Origin: JANQRX01 sp963663975
Lineage (GTDB): Bacteria > Pseudomonadota > Alphaproteobacteria > Rhizobiales > Kaistiaceae
Reading direction: 5' to 3'
Assembly: GCA_963663975.2 (NCBI GenBank)
Contig: CAXXRA010000005.1
Coordinates: 124,001-188,000 of the forward strand
Length of the DNA: 64,000 bases
Shown here: one piece after another, positions 27,376-37,201 of the stretch
How positions within the stretch are numbered: the stretch's first letter is position 1
How the letters are laid out: every line of letters starts with the position of its first letter
The notes under the pieces: generated by a model
The model's database searches: none
What the model was told of the DNA's origin: nothing
Seen by the model: only the letters and a program-made list of their open reading frames with translations
Translations under genes and position numbers: made by a program

Positions 27376-28356
27376 ATGACGACGCTGATCCTGACCAATG
27401 GCGATGGCGCGGCGGACCTCATGCATGGCGCCGGCATGGTCGGCACGATCGTCCCGTGGCGCGACGCGCTGCACGAAGGACCGTTGTGTGAAGGCCCACT
27501 AAAGGCGTGTTCCGCCAGCCGGATAGACTGGCTCGCGAGCCGGTTCCATATCGACCGGCAAATGGTGCACGATGAATTCGCACACCGCGACCAGCTGATG
27601 GACGACCTCTCCAGGTTCGACCAGATCGAGCTTTGGTTCGAACACGATCTCTACGACCAGCTGCAACTGCTCCAGATCCTTGATCACCTGGCGAGACTGG
27701 CCCGAACCGATGGAGTCGTTCTGGTCCAGGCCGATGATTTCCTCGGTCGCCAGAGCCCGCAGACCATTGTGCGCTTCAGGCGCGCCGCGCGTCCGCTGAC
27801 CGCGGGCGATCTCGATACCGGCCGCGATGTCTGGTCGGCGCTCACATCGACGACCCCGGCACCGCTGCGCAACCGGCTTGCTGACCAGCCCGACTCGCCC
27901 CTGCCGTTCCTGCGGCCGGCGATGGAGCGCTTCCTGCGCGAGCTTCCGCAGACGGGAAGCGGCCTGAGCTTGACGGAGATGCGTGTGCTTCAGTCGTTGT
28001 CGGCCGAAGCAGTCAGCGGGCCGGAGCTCTTCCGGCGGGTGATCGCCCGCGAGGAGGCCGCGTTCATGGGCGACTGGAGTTTCTTCCTCGTGCTGGAGGA
28101 TCTGGCCGGCGTACCGGAGCCGCTGATCTCGGGCATCCCCGACCCGATCGAATCGGGCGGCGGGTTCGAGCAACTACCCGACGCTCAACTGAAGCTGACG
28201 GCGACCGGACGAGCGGTCATGGACGGCGCTGCCGACCACGTCAGCCTCAATGGCATTGACCGGTGGTGGGCGGGCACGCATCTGATTGGCAAGCGGGTCT
28301 GGCGTTATGACGAGGCCCAGGACAGACTTGCCTTGCCTGCCGTTGCCGAAGCATAA
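27376..28356 (+). CDS. DUF1835-domain protein
   Basis: 326-residue protein. The N-terminal DUF1835-type region starts LILTNGDGAADLMHGAGM and has VPWRDALHEGPL (about 24-35) and WFEHDLYDQLQLLQIL (about 86-101). These patterns recur in family members. The C-terminal half contains a winged-helix-like LSLTEMRVLQSLS segment (about 195-207). Function is unknown. The ATG at 27376 is chosen because upstream codons encode no family sequence. It diverges from eno and precedes queF by 7 bases. Confidence 0.75.
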   Translation: MTTLILTNGDGAADLMHGAGMVGTIVPWRDALHEGPLCEGPLKACSASRIDWLASRFHIDRQMVHDEFAHRDQLMDDLSRFDQIELWFEHDLYDQLQLLQILDHLARLARTDGVVLVQADDFLGRQSPQTIVRFRRAARPLTAGDLDTGRDVWSALTSTTPAPLRNRLADQPDSPLPFLRPAMERFLRELPQTGSGLSLTEMRVLQSLSAEAVSGPELFRRVIAREEAAFMGDWSFFLVLEDLAGVPEPLISGIPDPIESGGGFEQLPDAQLKLTATGRAVMDGAADHVSLNGIDRWWAGTHLIGKRVWRYDEAQDRLALPAVAEA

Positions 28357-28363
28357 GGCCGCC

Positions 28364-28816
28364 ATGACCGCCGATAAGCTCCAACTGGGCCGACGCGCCA
28401 AAATCCCGAAGTCGCCCGACAAAGCGGTTCTCGATCGCGTCCGTAACAGCCACGCCGACGCCAAATACCTGGCACGCTTCACCTTTCCGGAATTCACCTC
28501 GATCTGCCCGGTCACCGGGCAGCCCGACTTCGGGATCATGGTCATCGACTATCTTCCCAACCGCTGGCTGATCGAGTCGAAATCCCTGAAACTTTATTTG
28601 CAGTCGTTCCGGAACCATGGCGCGTTTCACGAAGACTGTACCGTCGCCATCGCCAAGCGGCTGGTGGAAACACTCAAACCTCGATGGCTTAGAATCGGGG
28701 GATATTTCAATCCGCGTGGCGGCATGCCGATCGACGTTTTCTGGCAGACAGGCAAGCCGCCGGCCGGGGTCTGGCTGCCCGACCAGCAGGTGTCGCTCTA
28801 TCGCGGGCGGGGTTAG
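28364..28816 (+). CDS. queF: NADPH-dependent 7-cyano-7-deazaguanine reductase QueF
   Basis: Reduces preQ0 to preQ1 in queuosine synthesis; short type I enzyme of 150 residues. It has the nucleophilic cysteine C48 in FTSICPVTGQPDFG and the QueF motif ESKSLKLYLQSFRNHGAFHE. The ATG at 28364 is supported by length. Its stop TAG (28814-28816) is the edge of the repeat element that separates it from kdsA. Confidence 0.93.
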   Translation: MTADKLQLGRRAKIPKSPDKAVLDRVRNSHADAKYLARFTFPEFTSICPVTGQPDFGIMVIDYLPNRWLIESKSLKLYLQSFRNHGAFHEDCTVAIAKRLVETLKPRWLRIGGYFNPRGGMPIDVFWQTGKPPAGVWLPDQQVSLYRGRG

Positions 28817-28960
28817 CCCGGACGTCTCAAACTGGACATGCCCCGCGCCGGTTGAGGCCGACATCTGCCGTGTCGGGCGGCTCAACCGTATGACCAGATC
28901 CGCTTTTTGGCCGTCCTTGTTGCATCTGTCTCGCCGAAACAGCAACGCAGGCCGTCCGGG
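28817..28960. repeat. Second repeat family, diverged copy between queF and kdsA
   Basis: 144 bp with end repeats TTAGCCCGGAC and GTCCGGGCTAA. The left half (CCCGGAC-TCTCA-ACTGGACA, then GCGCCGGTTG) matches the left half of the element at 52226-52388. The right half does not. The TAG stop codons of queF and of kdsA are the outer bases of its two ends. It may act as a two-way terminator. Confidence 0.6.
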
Positions 28961-29803
28961 CTAAGGCCGTTTGGCAATCCGGTCGATCGCGATCAGATCC
29001 TCGATGAGGGCCGGCACGTCGTCGATCTGGATCATGGCGGGGCCGTCCGACGGGGCATTGTCGGGGTCCTGATGGGTCTCGATAAAGACGCCCGCCACGC
29101 CTGCCGCCACTGCCGCGCGGGCCAGCAACGGAACAAACCGCCGATCACCGCCGGAAGATGTTCCCTGCCCTCCTGGGCTTTGCACCGAATGCGTCGCGTC
29201 GAAAATGACCGGTGCCCCGGTCTCGGCCATGATCGGCAGGGCGCGTAGATCGGAGACCAGAGTGTTGTAGCCGAAGCTGGCTCCCCGTTCCGTCAGCAGA
29301 ATGTTGGAATTGCCGCTGTCGACGATCTTGGCGACGACATTGGTCATCTCCCATGGCGCCAGGAACTGGCCCTTCTTGACGTTGATGGTCTTGCCGGTCC
29401 TGGCCGCGGCGACCAGGAGATCGGTTTGCCGGCTGAGAAACGCTGGTATCTGCAGGACATCGACCGCATCGGCGACCAGCGAGCACTGCTCCGGTTGGTG
29501 CACGTCGGTCAGAACCGTAACGCCGAGGTCGGCACGCAGGTCGGCAAAAATCTCGAGCGCCGGCTCCAGTCCCATCCCGCGCTTCGCCGAAAGGCTCGTC
29601 CGGTTGGCTTTGTCGAACGAAGTTTTGTAGACGAAACCCACCCCCGCTTCCGACATCATCGCCTTGAGACGACCCGCCATGTCGAAGGCGTGATCGCGGC
29701 TTTCCAGCTGGCACGGGCCAACAATCAGAGCGAGCGGAAGGTCATTGCCGAAAACCGCCTCGCCGATTTGGATCGTCGGATTGGGCCTGTTTGACTGATC
29801 CAT
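28961..29803 (-). CDS. kdsA: 3-deoxy-D-manno-octulosonate 8-phosphate synthase
   Basis: Condenses phosphoenolpyruvate with arabinose 5-phosphate to give Kdo-8-P for lipopolysaccharide; 280 residues. Recognised by LIVGPCQLESRDHAFDMA, FKTSFDKANRTS-like VYKTSFDKANRTS, TDVHQPEQC, INVKKGQFLAPWEM and FDATHSVQSPGG. It is downstream of pyrG, with a VOC-protein gene between (9-base gap). The stop TAG belongs to the repeat element at 28817. Confidence 0.96.
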   Translation of the reverse strand: MDQSNRPNPTIQIGEAVFGNDLPLALIVGPCQLESRDHAFDMAGRLKAMMSEAGVGFVYKTSFDKANRTSLSAKRGMGLEPALEIFADLRADLGVTVLTDVHQPEQCSLVADAVDVLQIPAFLSRQTDLLVAAARTGKTINVKKGQFLAPWEMTNVVAKIVDSGNSNILLTERGASFGYNTLVSDLRALPIMAETGAPVIFDATHSVQSPGGQGTSSGGDRRFVPLLARAAVAAGVAGVFIETHQDPDNAPSDGPAMIQIDDVPALIEDLIAIDRIAKRP

Positions 29804-29812
29804 GGCGTTGCC

Positions 29813-30694
29813 TCAGTCGTCGCTCGGCGGCGTGGATGGCACAAAGGCGATGGCCACGCCATGGGCGTCATGCGACGGAACCACCAGCGATCCCGCGATA
29901 TCGCGCACCGGCAATGCCTCCCCCTCCAGAAACCGCGCAGTTGCGTCCAGATCGGGCACGGCGATCCGGCAACCCGCGAACTGGTACAATCTGTCCTGAG
30001 GGTCCTCGCCGAAGAACGCCGAAAACGCAACCGGCGACGCCACTTCGATCCGGCTATCGCCGAGGTCGAATTCGATGCCGAGGCTGGTCGAACGGATCGC
30101 GTGCTGCCCGGTGAAAAGGGTCAGGAACTCGTGGAAATCGGCCGGGTCGGGCGCCACCAGAACAGCCGATGCCAGGACCTTCGCGCCGTTCTTGTGGGCC
30201 CGGTATTCCTGGCGCCAGAAATTCTTTGGATAGTGATGGTGGCAGGTGAAGAAACCTGCCCGTGGCAGCCGTTCATGGCGGGTGAAGGCCAACGAAAAGG
30301 CCACCTTGCGCATGACACCGTCGGGACCCTCCGCCATCCGCTCGAAATCGAAGGCGTCGAAGACCGGCAGGCCGCGTTCGGCAAACGCCGAACGATCAGC
30401 CTCCGCATCGTTGCTCTTGCGAGCCAGCATCGAGATGCCCTGGCCGCCGTCGAGGAAGTCACGGTTGAACGCGGCGAAGGAGAAGGTCGACTCGCTCGGC
30501 TCCGAAATGCGGTCGCGATCCGCAATCCCCAACAGCTCCACATAAGCGTTGTCGAACTGCACCACCGCATTGGCGGTGCCGAACGGATGGCGCGCCGTCG
30601 GGGTTACCTGAAAACCGAGCCTGGCGAACGCTTCGCGGCCTTCTTCAAGATCGCCAAGGGCAATGACGAGATGATCGATTCCGTGCGGCGTCAT
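29813..30694 (-). CDS. VOC-superfamily (glyoxalase-like) protein
   Basis: 293-residue two-domain glyoxalase/dioxygenase-fold protein. The first module has GIDHLVIALGDLEEGREAF at residues 4-22. A middle part contains FFTCHHHYPKNFWRQEYR. A second module ends VAIAFVPST. Substrate is unknown. The longer open frame to 30796 reads through MITE copy D and is not part of the gene. The ATG at 30692-30694 is 8 bases from the repeat, so the repeat lies where its promoter or ribosome-binding region would be. Confidence 0.75.
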   Translation of the reverse strand: MTPHGIDHLVIALGDLEEGREAFARLGFQVTPTARHPFGTANAVVQFDNAYVELLGIADRDRISEPSESTFSFAAFNRDFLDGGQGISMLARKSNDAEADRSAFAERGLPVFDAFDFERMAEGPDGVMRKVAFSLAFTRHERLPRAGFFTCHHHYPKNFWRQEYRAHKNGAKVLASAVLVAPDPADFHEFLTLFTGQHAIRSTSLGIEFDLGDSRIEVASPVAFSAFFGEDPQDRLYQFAGCRIAVPDLDATARFLEGEALPVRDIAGSLVVPSHDAHGVAIAFVPSTPPSDD

Positions 30695-30702
30695 CGGCGC
30701 TG

Positions 30703-30892
30703 GAGCCCCCTCGACCAACTCTGGGTCAATTCTGTTTCGCGTCCGCCAATCGGAAACCCGAAGGGACGGGCGATCTTGCACCAATTCCCGCGCCAAGCCC
30801 CTCGACCGTATCCAGATACGCTCATCGAACCTTGACTTGATCTTGTCACAAAATCGCTCCGTCAGAATGGCTCGGAGTTGGTCGGGAGGGCT

Positions 30893-30893
<1 letters not shown>
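30703..30893 (-). repeat. CTAG-MITE, copy D (internally deleted)
   Basis: 191-bp copy in the orientation opposite to A, F and G, lacking about 80 bases of the internal block. The right end is followed by TA, and its CTA supplies the pyrG stop. The left end is degenerate (GGAGCCCCCTCGACC) with no clear TA. Confidence 0.85.
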
Positions 30894-32524
<1,631 letters not shown>

Positions 32525-32633
32525 GGGCCCCGAACATAACCTCGGATCAGCCGATTCGTGAATCAAAAATCACGGAATGCGCGCCGCGCACCGCCGCGGC
32601 CTCTTCACCGCGCCAAAAACCGCCGGACTTCCC

Positions 32634-33014
32634 CTATTCCGTGGTCGGAACCTGCGGCGCGCGGTCGATCTCTTGTCCGACAAACGCCTCCAGTTCGTCC
32701 AGGATGCCCTGACCGCCCGTTCCGGTACCTTCGACAGGAGTCGTGATCGGCGCTTCTTGGGCCACCGCCCCCTCGAGAATGGACGACGCCGGAGCATTGA
32801 GCCTGGCCAGGACCGACATGGCGATCGACGTCGCGAAGAACGCCACCCCCAGGATCGTCGTCGCCTTCGTCAGGATGTTGCCCTGGCCGCGGGTGGACAT
32901 GAAATTGCCCCCGCCGCCGATGCCCAGCGCACCGCCCTCCGAACGTTGCAGCAAAACGATCGCGATGAGCGAAACGATCACCATCAGGTGGATCACGATG
33001 ACGACGGTTTCCAT
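32634..33014 (-). CDS. secG: Preprotein translocase subunit SecG
   Basis: Small SecYEG subunit, 126 residues. It has two membrane helices (about 1-22 and 52-72) around a glycine-rich loop with LLQRSEGGALGIGGGGNFMS, and a long Ala/Pro/Gly-rich acidic tail typical of alphaproteobacteria. It precedes pyrG with a 109-base gap. In relatives tpiA is directly upstream; here an IS5 copy and a MITE have been inserted 75 bases before the start. Confidence 0.92.
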   Translation of the reverse strand: METVVIVIHLMVIVSLIAIVLLQRSEGGALGIGGGGNFMSTRGQGNILTKATTILGVAFFATSIAMSVLARLNAPASSILEGAVAQEAPITTPVEGTGTGGQGILDELEAFVGQEIDRAPQVPTTE

Positions 33015-33089
33015 GGGTTTCCTTAACCGAACCTCAGAATTCGCGCGCCTTGTACACGATCGCCCTCGGGCGCGCCAGTACGCGGTCTA

Positions 33090-33931
33090 GGTGCTGTTGA
33101 CAGTTAACGGTTTATTAATGGCGGTTGTGATTCAAGCAAGACCTGGGTGTGGAGGAGGAACCGGTCATGCTTCGCAGGGAATTGACGGACGTTCAATGGG
33201 AACGGATATCGGATTTGGTACCCGGCAAGGCGTCGGATTGCGGATCCACGGGACGGGACAATCGTCTGTTCGTGGATGCGGTATTGTGATTGCACGCACG
33301 AGTTCGCCATGGCGCGACCTGCCGGACGCGTTCGGCAATTGGAACAGCGTGTACGTGCGCTTTTCCCGGTGGGCCAAACAAGGGGCATGGGAGAGTCTTT
33401 TCAAGGCCTTGGTGGACGATCCGGACTTCGAATACCTGATCATCGATTCAACCATTGTGCGGGCACATCAACATGCGTCGGGCGCAAAAGGGGGACTCAA
33501 AATCAGGCCATCGGACGTTCGCGCGGCGGCTTGACGAGCAAGGTTCACATCGCTGTCGATGGGCTCGGCAATCCATTACGGTTCATCCTCACCGGCGGTC
33601 AGGTTGGCGATGTCACCCAGGCTGAAGAGTTGATCGCCGACGTGGCCGGCGCAAACCTCATCGCCGACACGGCCTATGATGCCGATCATCTCCGCGCCCG
33701 TCTCAACGATGCCGGAATAGTGGCGGTGATCCCATCCAACCCGTCACGGGCGCAAGCCATCCCCTACGATGCCGAACTCTACAAAGAAAGACATCTCGTC
33801 GAATGTTACATAAACAAAATCAAACACTTCCGGCGCATCGCCACGCGCTATGAAAAAACCGCAACGGCCTACATGGCCATGCTGTTTCTTGTCGGTGCCA
33901 TCATCTGGCTCCGATAACTGTCAACAGGACC
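33090..33931 (+). mobile_element. IS5-family (IS427-type) element, copy 1, decayed
   Basis: 842-bp element. Terminal inverted repeats (GGTGCTGTTGACAGTTA left, GGTCCTGTTGACAGTTA right when reversed) are flanked by TA within CTAG on both sides. Nearly identical to copy 2 at 40648-41490 apart from a T/G change and a one-base deletion. Its right CTAG is also the left junction of MITE copy E. Confidence 0.93.
33167..33917 (+). pseudogene. IS5-family transposase, disrupted
   Basis: Same two-part DDE transposase as copy 2, but one G is missing at 33286-33288. Translation from ATG 33167 stops after 40 codons at TGA 33287-33289. The second-frame part with DTAYDADHL and ERHLVECYINKIKHF is otherwise intact to 33917. 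This copy cannot make its own transposase. Confidence 0.9.
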
Positions 33932-33933
33932 TA

Positions 33934-34202
33934 GAGCGTTTTCGACCAACTCCGGGTCAATTCTGTTTCGCGATCGGCGAGGCGATCCAGTGTCGAAACG
34001 ATCGAAGGGCGATGCTCGCGCATCGTCCGAGATAGCTTCGGCGTTGGGCGCCCGCCGATCGGAAACCCGAAGGGACGGGCTATTTTGCGCCAATTCCTGC
34101 GTAAAGCCCCTTGACCGTATCTGGATACGCTCTTCGGATCTTCACTTGATCTTGTCACAAAATTGCTCCGTCAGAATGGCTCAGAGTTGGTTGAAAGCGC
34201 TC
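33934..34202 (-). repeat. CTAG-MITE, copy E (full length)
   Basis: 269-bp full-length copy, reverse orientation relative to A and G. Left TA is shared with IS5 copy 1 (CTAG 33931-33934). At the right end the element's last base plus TA form the TAG stop of tpiA (34202-34204). No open frame of note. Confidence 0.9.
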
Positions 34203-34945
34203 TAGCAGGCCGCCGCGATGGCCAGAAAGTCGTCCGCCTTGAGGCTCGCGCCACCAACCAGAGCGCCGTCGACACCGGCCAATGCAAGGATCGCCCGAGC
34301 GTTGGCCGGCTTGACCGAGCCGCCATAGAGAATGCGCACACCCTGTGCGGCAACCCCGAAGCGAGCCTCCAGACGGCCCCTTATATGGGCATGAGCCGCT
34401 CCGATGTCATCGTCCGAGGGCGTCAATCCGGTGCCGATCGCCCACATCGGCTCGTAGGCGATGACCAGCCGCTCCGCCGAAGCGTGGTCGGGAACCGAGC
34501 CCGCCAGCTGTTGCTCCAGCCGCGTTTCGGTCCGCCCGGCGCGACGCTCCTCGCCGGTTTCGCCGATGCACAGAATAGCCGACAGCCCTGCCCGCCAGGC
34601 CGCTTCGGTCTTCGATCTGACCAGTTCGTCGCTCTCGCCGTGATCAGCACGTCGTTCGGAGTGGCCGGTGATGACGATCTTGGCGCCGGAATCGGCGATC
34701 ATTTCGGCGGAGACCTCACCGGTATGGGCGCCCGCCGTCTCCGGGTGACAATCCTGTGCGCCAACCAGCACATCCGATCCCTCGACCCGCCGGACCGCCT
34801 CGGCCAGCAGCGTGACCGGCGGGCATACCGCCAGATCGCAAGCTACCCCGGACTGGCCGGCAACGATCCCATCGAGTTCCCGGAGATCGGCAGCGGTCCC
34901 GTTCATCTTCCAGTTCCCGGCCACCAGCGGCTTGACCTCAGCCAT
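34202..34945 (-). CDS. tpiA: Triose-phosphate isomerase
   Basis: Interconverts dihydroxyacetone phosphate and glyceraldehyde 3-phosphate; 247 residues. It has the N-terminal AGNWKMNG with the substrate lysine, the catalytic histidine in ITGHSERRA, the catalytic glutamate in AYEPMWAIGTG and the phosphate loop LYGGSVKPANA. The ATG at 34943-34945 is chosen; upstream codons have no family match. It diverges from ppiD across 158 bases that should hold both promoters. The stop codon is supplied by MITE copy E. Confidence 0.96.
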   Translation of the reverse strand: MAEVKPLVAGNWKMNGTAADLRELDGIVAGQSGVACDLAVCPPVTLLAEAVRRVEGSDVLVGAQDCHPETAGAHTGEVSAEMIADSGAKIVITGHSERRADHGESDELVRSKTEAAWRAGLSAILCIGETGEERRAGRTETRLEQQLAGSVPDHASAERLVIAYEPMWAIGTGLTPSDDDIGAAHAHIRGRLEARFGVAAQGVRILYGGSVKPANARAILALAGVDGALVGGASLKADDFLAIAAAC

Positions 34946-35103
34946 CAATTTTTGCTCCCGTCCAGGTGAAAACGCTGGAAGGCCTAGCAAAACCGGACCA
35001 AAAATCAACGTTGTTCGGCTTGCCCGGCTTTCCTCGCGTCCATATGATCCGCGCCGACCAATGCCGGCTGGCGGGCGGCGACACGTGACGACATGAGGAT
35101 TCA

Positions 35104-37008
35104 ATGCTCAACTCCCTGAAAGGTTTTGCTTCCGGCTGGGTCGCGCAGCTGCTCATCGGGCTGATGATCATCAGCTTCGCAGTGTGGGGCATCGCCGACA
35201 TATTCTCCGGATTTGGTGCGGGCGCGGTGGCAAGCGTCGGCAAGTCCGAGGTGACGGTTCGCGAGTTTCAGAGACGCTACAGCGATTCCCTGCGCCTGCT
35301 GCACCGCCAGACCGGCGCGCCTATCTCGCCGCAGCAGGCCGCGCAGTTCGGCATCCCCTCCCAGGTTCTCACCGTTCTCCTGGCGGAGGCGACCCTGGAT
35401 GAAGCCAGCAGCGAAATGGGGCTTGGCGTCTCCAACGACATCGTGTCGAGGCTGATCCGATCCGATCCGGGCTTCATCAGTCCCGGCGGCGACTTCAGCC
35501 TGCCTGCCCTGACCCAATGGGTGCGGGAGCGCGGCATGACCGTCGATGAATTCGTGGAAGACCAGCGCCAAGTGTACACCCGCAACCAGATCACCAATGC
35601 CTTCGCCGGCGGACTGGAGGTACCGGATGTCTATCTGCGCGCCTTCCAGGAGCTGCGGAACGAGGAGCGATCGATCTCCTACGTTGTGGTGGCACCCGAG
35701 CCGATGGCTCGGATTGCAGCGCCCACCGATGCGCAGCTGACGCCGTTCTTCAAGGACAGGGCGGCTGAGTGGCGAGCACCGGAGTACCGGGCCCTGCGTC
35801 AGTTCGTGATTTCTCTGGAGATCTTGGCCCGCCCGGCCGACGTTACCGAGGAGGAAGCGCGCAACCGCTACGACGGGCATATCGCAAGGTTCAGTTCGCC
35901 CGAACGCCGCAGGATCGAACAGATTGTCTTCGACAGTTCTGCCGAGGCCGGCGCCGCGGCACAGGCCCTGACGTCCGGGTCGTCGACATTCGGGGAGGTG
36001 GCTCGCGACCGCAATCTCAGTGAAGCCGACATTCAGTACGGTCTGTTTGCGGAATCGGAGACTCCCGATCCGGCCATCGGCAAGGCAGCCTTCTCGTTGC
36101 AGGCCGATGATACCAGCGGCATCGTGGAGGGGCGTTTCGGCCCTGCGATCGTACGCGTGACCGAGATCGTTGCAGCCGTCACGCGTCCCTTTGACGAGGT
36201 CGCTGGTGAGCTACGGAGCGAGCTGGCGGCCGAGGTCGCGGCGGCAGAAATCGACGACCTTCATGACACCATTGAGGATGCCCGCGCGGGCGGCAGTACG
36301 GTCAGTGATGTTGCCGCGCAGTTCGGCTTCGAGGTGAGAACCGTGGCCGCCATCGACCGGGCCGGAAATGACGAGTTCGGTAATGCGGTCGAGTTGCGGT
36401 CCGGGTTGGTTGAAGCCGTGTTCAACAGCGATGTCGGCCTGGAGAACGATCCGCTGCGCATCGACGGAAACACCTTCATCTGGTACGAGGTTACCGCAGT
36501 GACGGCGCCGCGCGATCGGCTGCTGTCGGAGGTCCGCGACCAGGTCACCAGCGCTTGGCGAGATGCCGAACGTGAGCAAGGCGCCGTCGCAACGGCGGAC
36601 ATCATCGTCGAGCGAATCGAGAGTGGTGAGAGCCTTTCCGCCGTCGCCGCAGACTTCGGCCTTGCGGTGCGCAGCGCCGACGGCATAACGCGCTCCGCTC
36701 CGCCCCCGGGCGATCTGACGACCGCGGCAGCTTCGGCGACCTTCGACGGACCGCGGGGCCATGTTGCGGCCGTGGCCGGCACCGATCCGCTGTCACGGCT
36801 GGTGCTGACGGTCGATCGGGTGACGCCGGCGGCATTCTCCTCCGGCGCCCCCGACCTGGCGCCGGTCGAGCGGCAGCTCAGCCGCCAGATCAGCCTCGAC
36901 CTGATGCAGCTCTACGTCTCCGAGGCGCAGGGCAGCCGAGACGTCAGGTTCAACCAGGCGGCGTTGGACCAGCTCTTCAGCGGAAGTCCGGCGCGCCGCC
37001 GCCGCTAG
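35104..37008 (+). CDS. PpiD-like periplasmic folding chaperone
   Basis: 634-residue membrane-anchored SurA/PpiD-type protein. A single N-terminal membrane anchor (about 11-36, GWVAQLLIGLMIISFAVWGI) is followed by a SurA_N-like region (EVTVREFQRRYSDSLRLL) and a parvulin-type PPIase domain (about 235-360, RFSSPERRRIEQIVF to FGPAIVRVTEI). A second parvulin-like part ends the protein. It would act on exported proteins in the periplasm. In relatives it heads the trpEGDC operon. Its TAG stop (37006-37008) is formed with the first base of MITE copy F. Confidence 0.88.
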   Translation: MLNSLKGFASGWVAQLLIGLMIISFAVWGIADIFSGFGAGAVASVGKSEVTVREFQRRYSDSLRLLHRQTGAPISPQQAAQFGIPSQVLTVLLAEATLDEASSEMGLGVSNDIVSRLIRSDPGFISPGGDFSLPALTQWVRERGMTVDEFVEDQRQVYTRNQITNAFAGGLEVPDVYLRAFQELRNEERSISYVVVAPEPMARIAAPTDAQLTPFFKDRAAEWRAPEYRALRQFVISLEILARPADVTEEEARNRYDGHIARFSSPERRRIEQIVFDSSAEAGAAAQALTSGSSTFGEVARDRNLSEADIQYGLFAESETPDPAIGKAAFSLQADDTSGIVEGRFGPAIVRVTEIVAAVTRPFDEVAGELRSELAAEVAAAEIDDLHDTIEDARAGGSTVSDVAAQFGFEVRTVAAIDRAGNDEFGNAVELRSGLVEAVFNSDVGLENDPLRIDGNTFIWYEVTAVTAPRDRLLSEVRDQVTSAWRDAEREQGAVATADIIVERIESGESLSAVAADFGLAVRSADGITRSAPPPGDLTTAAASATFDGPRGHVAAVAGTDPLSRLVLTVDRVTPAAFSSGAPDLAPVERQLSRQISLDLMQLYVSEAQGSRDVRFNQAALDQLFSGSPARRRR

Positions 37009-37179
37009 AGCCCTTTCAACCAACTCTGAGCCATTCTGACGGAGCGATTTTGTGACAAGATCAAGTGAAGGTTCGATGAGCGTATCTGGATACGGTCGAG
37101 GAGCTTTGCGTAGGAATTGGCGCAAAATAGCCCGTCCCTTCGGGAAACAGAATTGACTCCGAGTTGGTTGAAAGGGCTT
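37008..37179 (+). repeat. CTAG-MITE, copy F (internally deleted)
   Basis: 172-bp copy lacking about 95 internal bases. Left junction CTAG contains the ppiD stop; right junction is TTAG. It lies between ppiD and trpE. Removing it would leave the ppiD stop about 20 bases before the trpE ATG. Confidence 0.9.
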
Positions 37180-37201
37180 TAGCCCCCGGAAGCACGTCGA
37201 A

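Noticed and set aside
27499..28173. Long minus-strand frame opposite the DUF1835 gene.
   Set aside because: Typical antisense shadow of a GC-rich gene; no family features and no ribosome site.
30695..30796. N-terminal extension of the VOC protein.
   Set aside because: These codons are translated MITE copy D and have no relation to the VOC fold.
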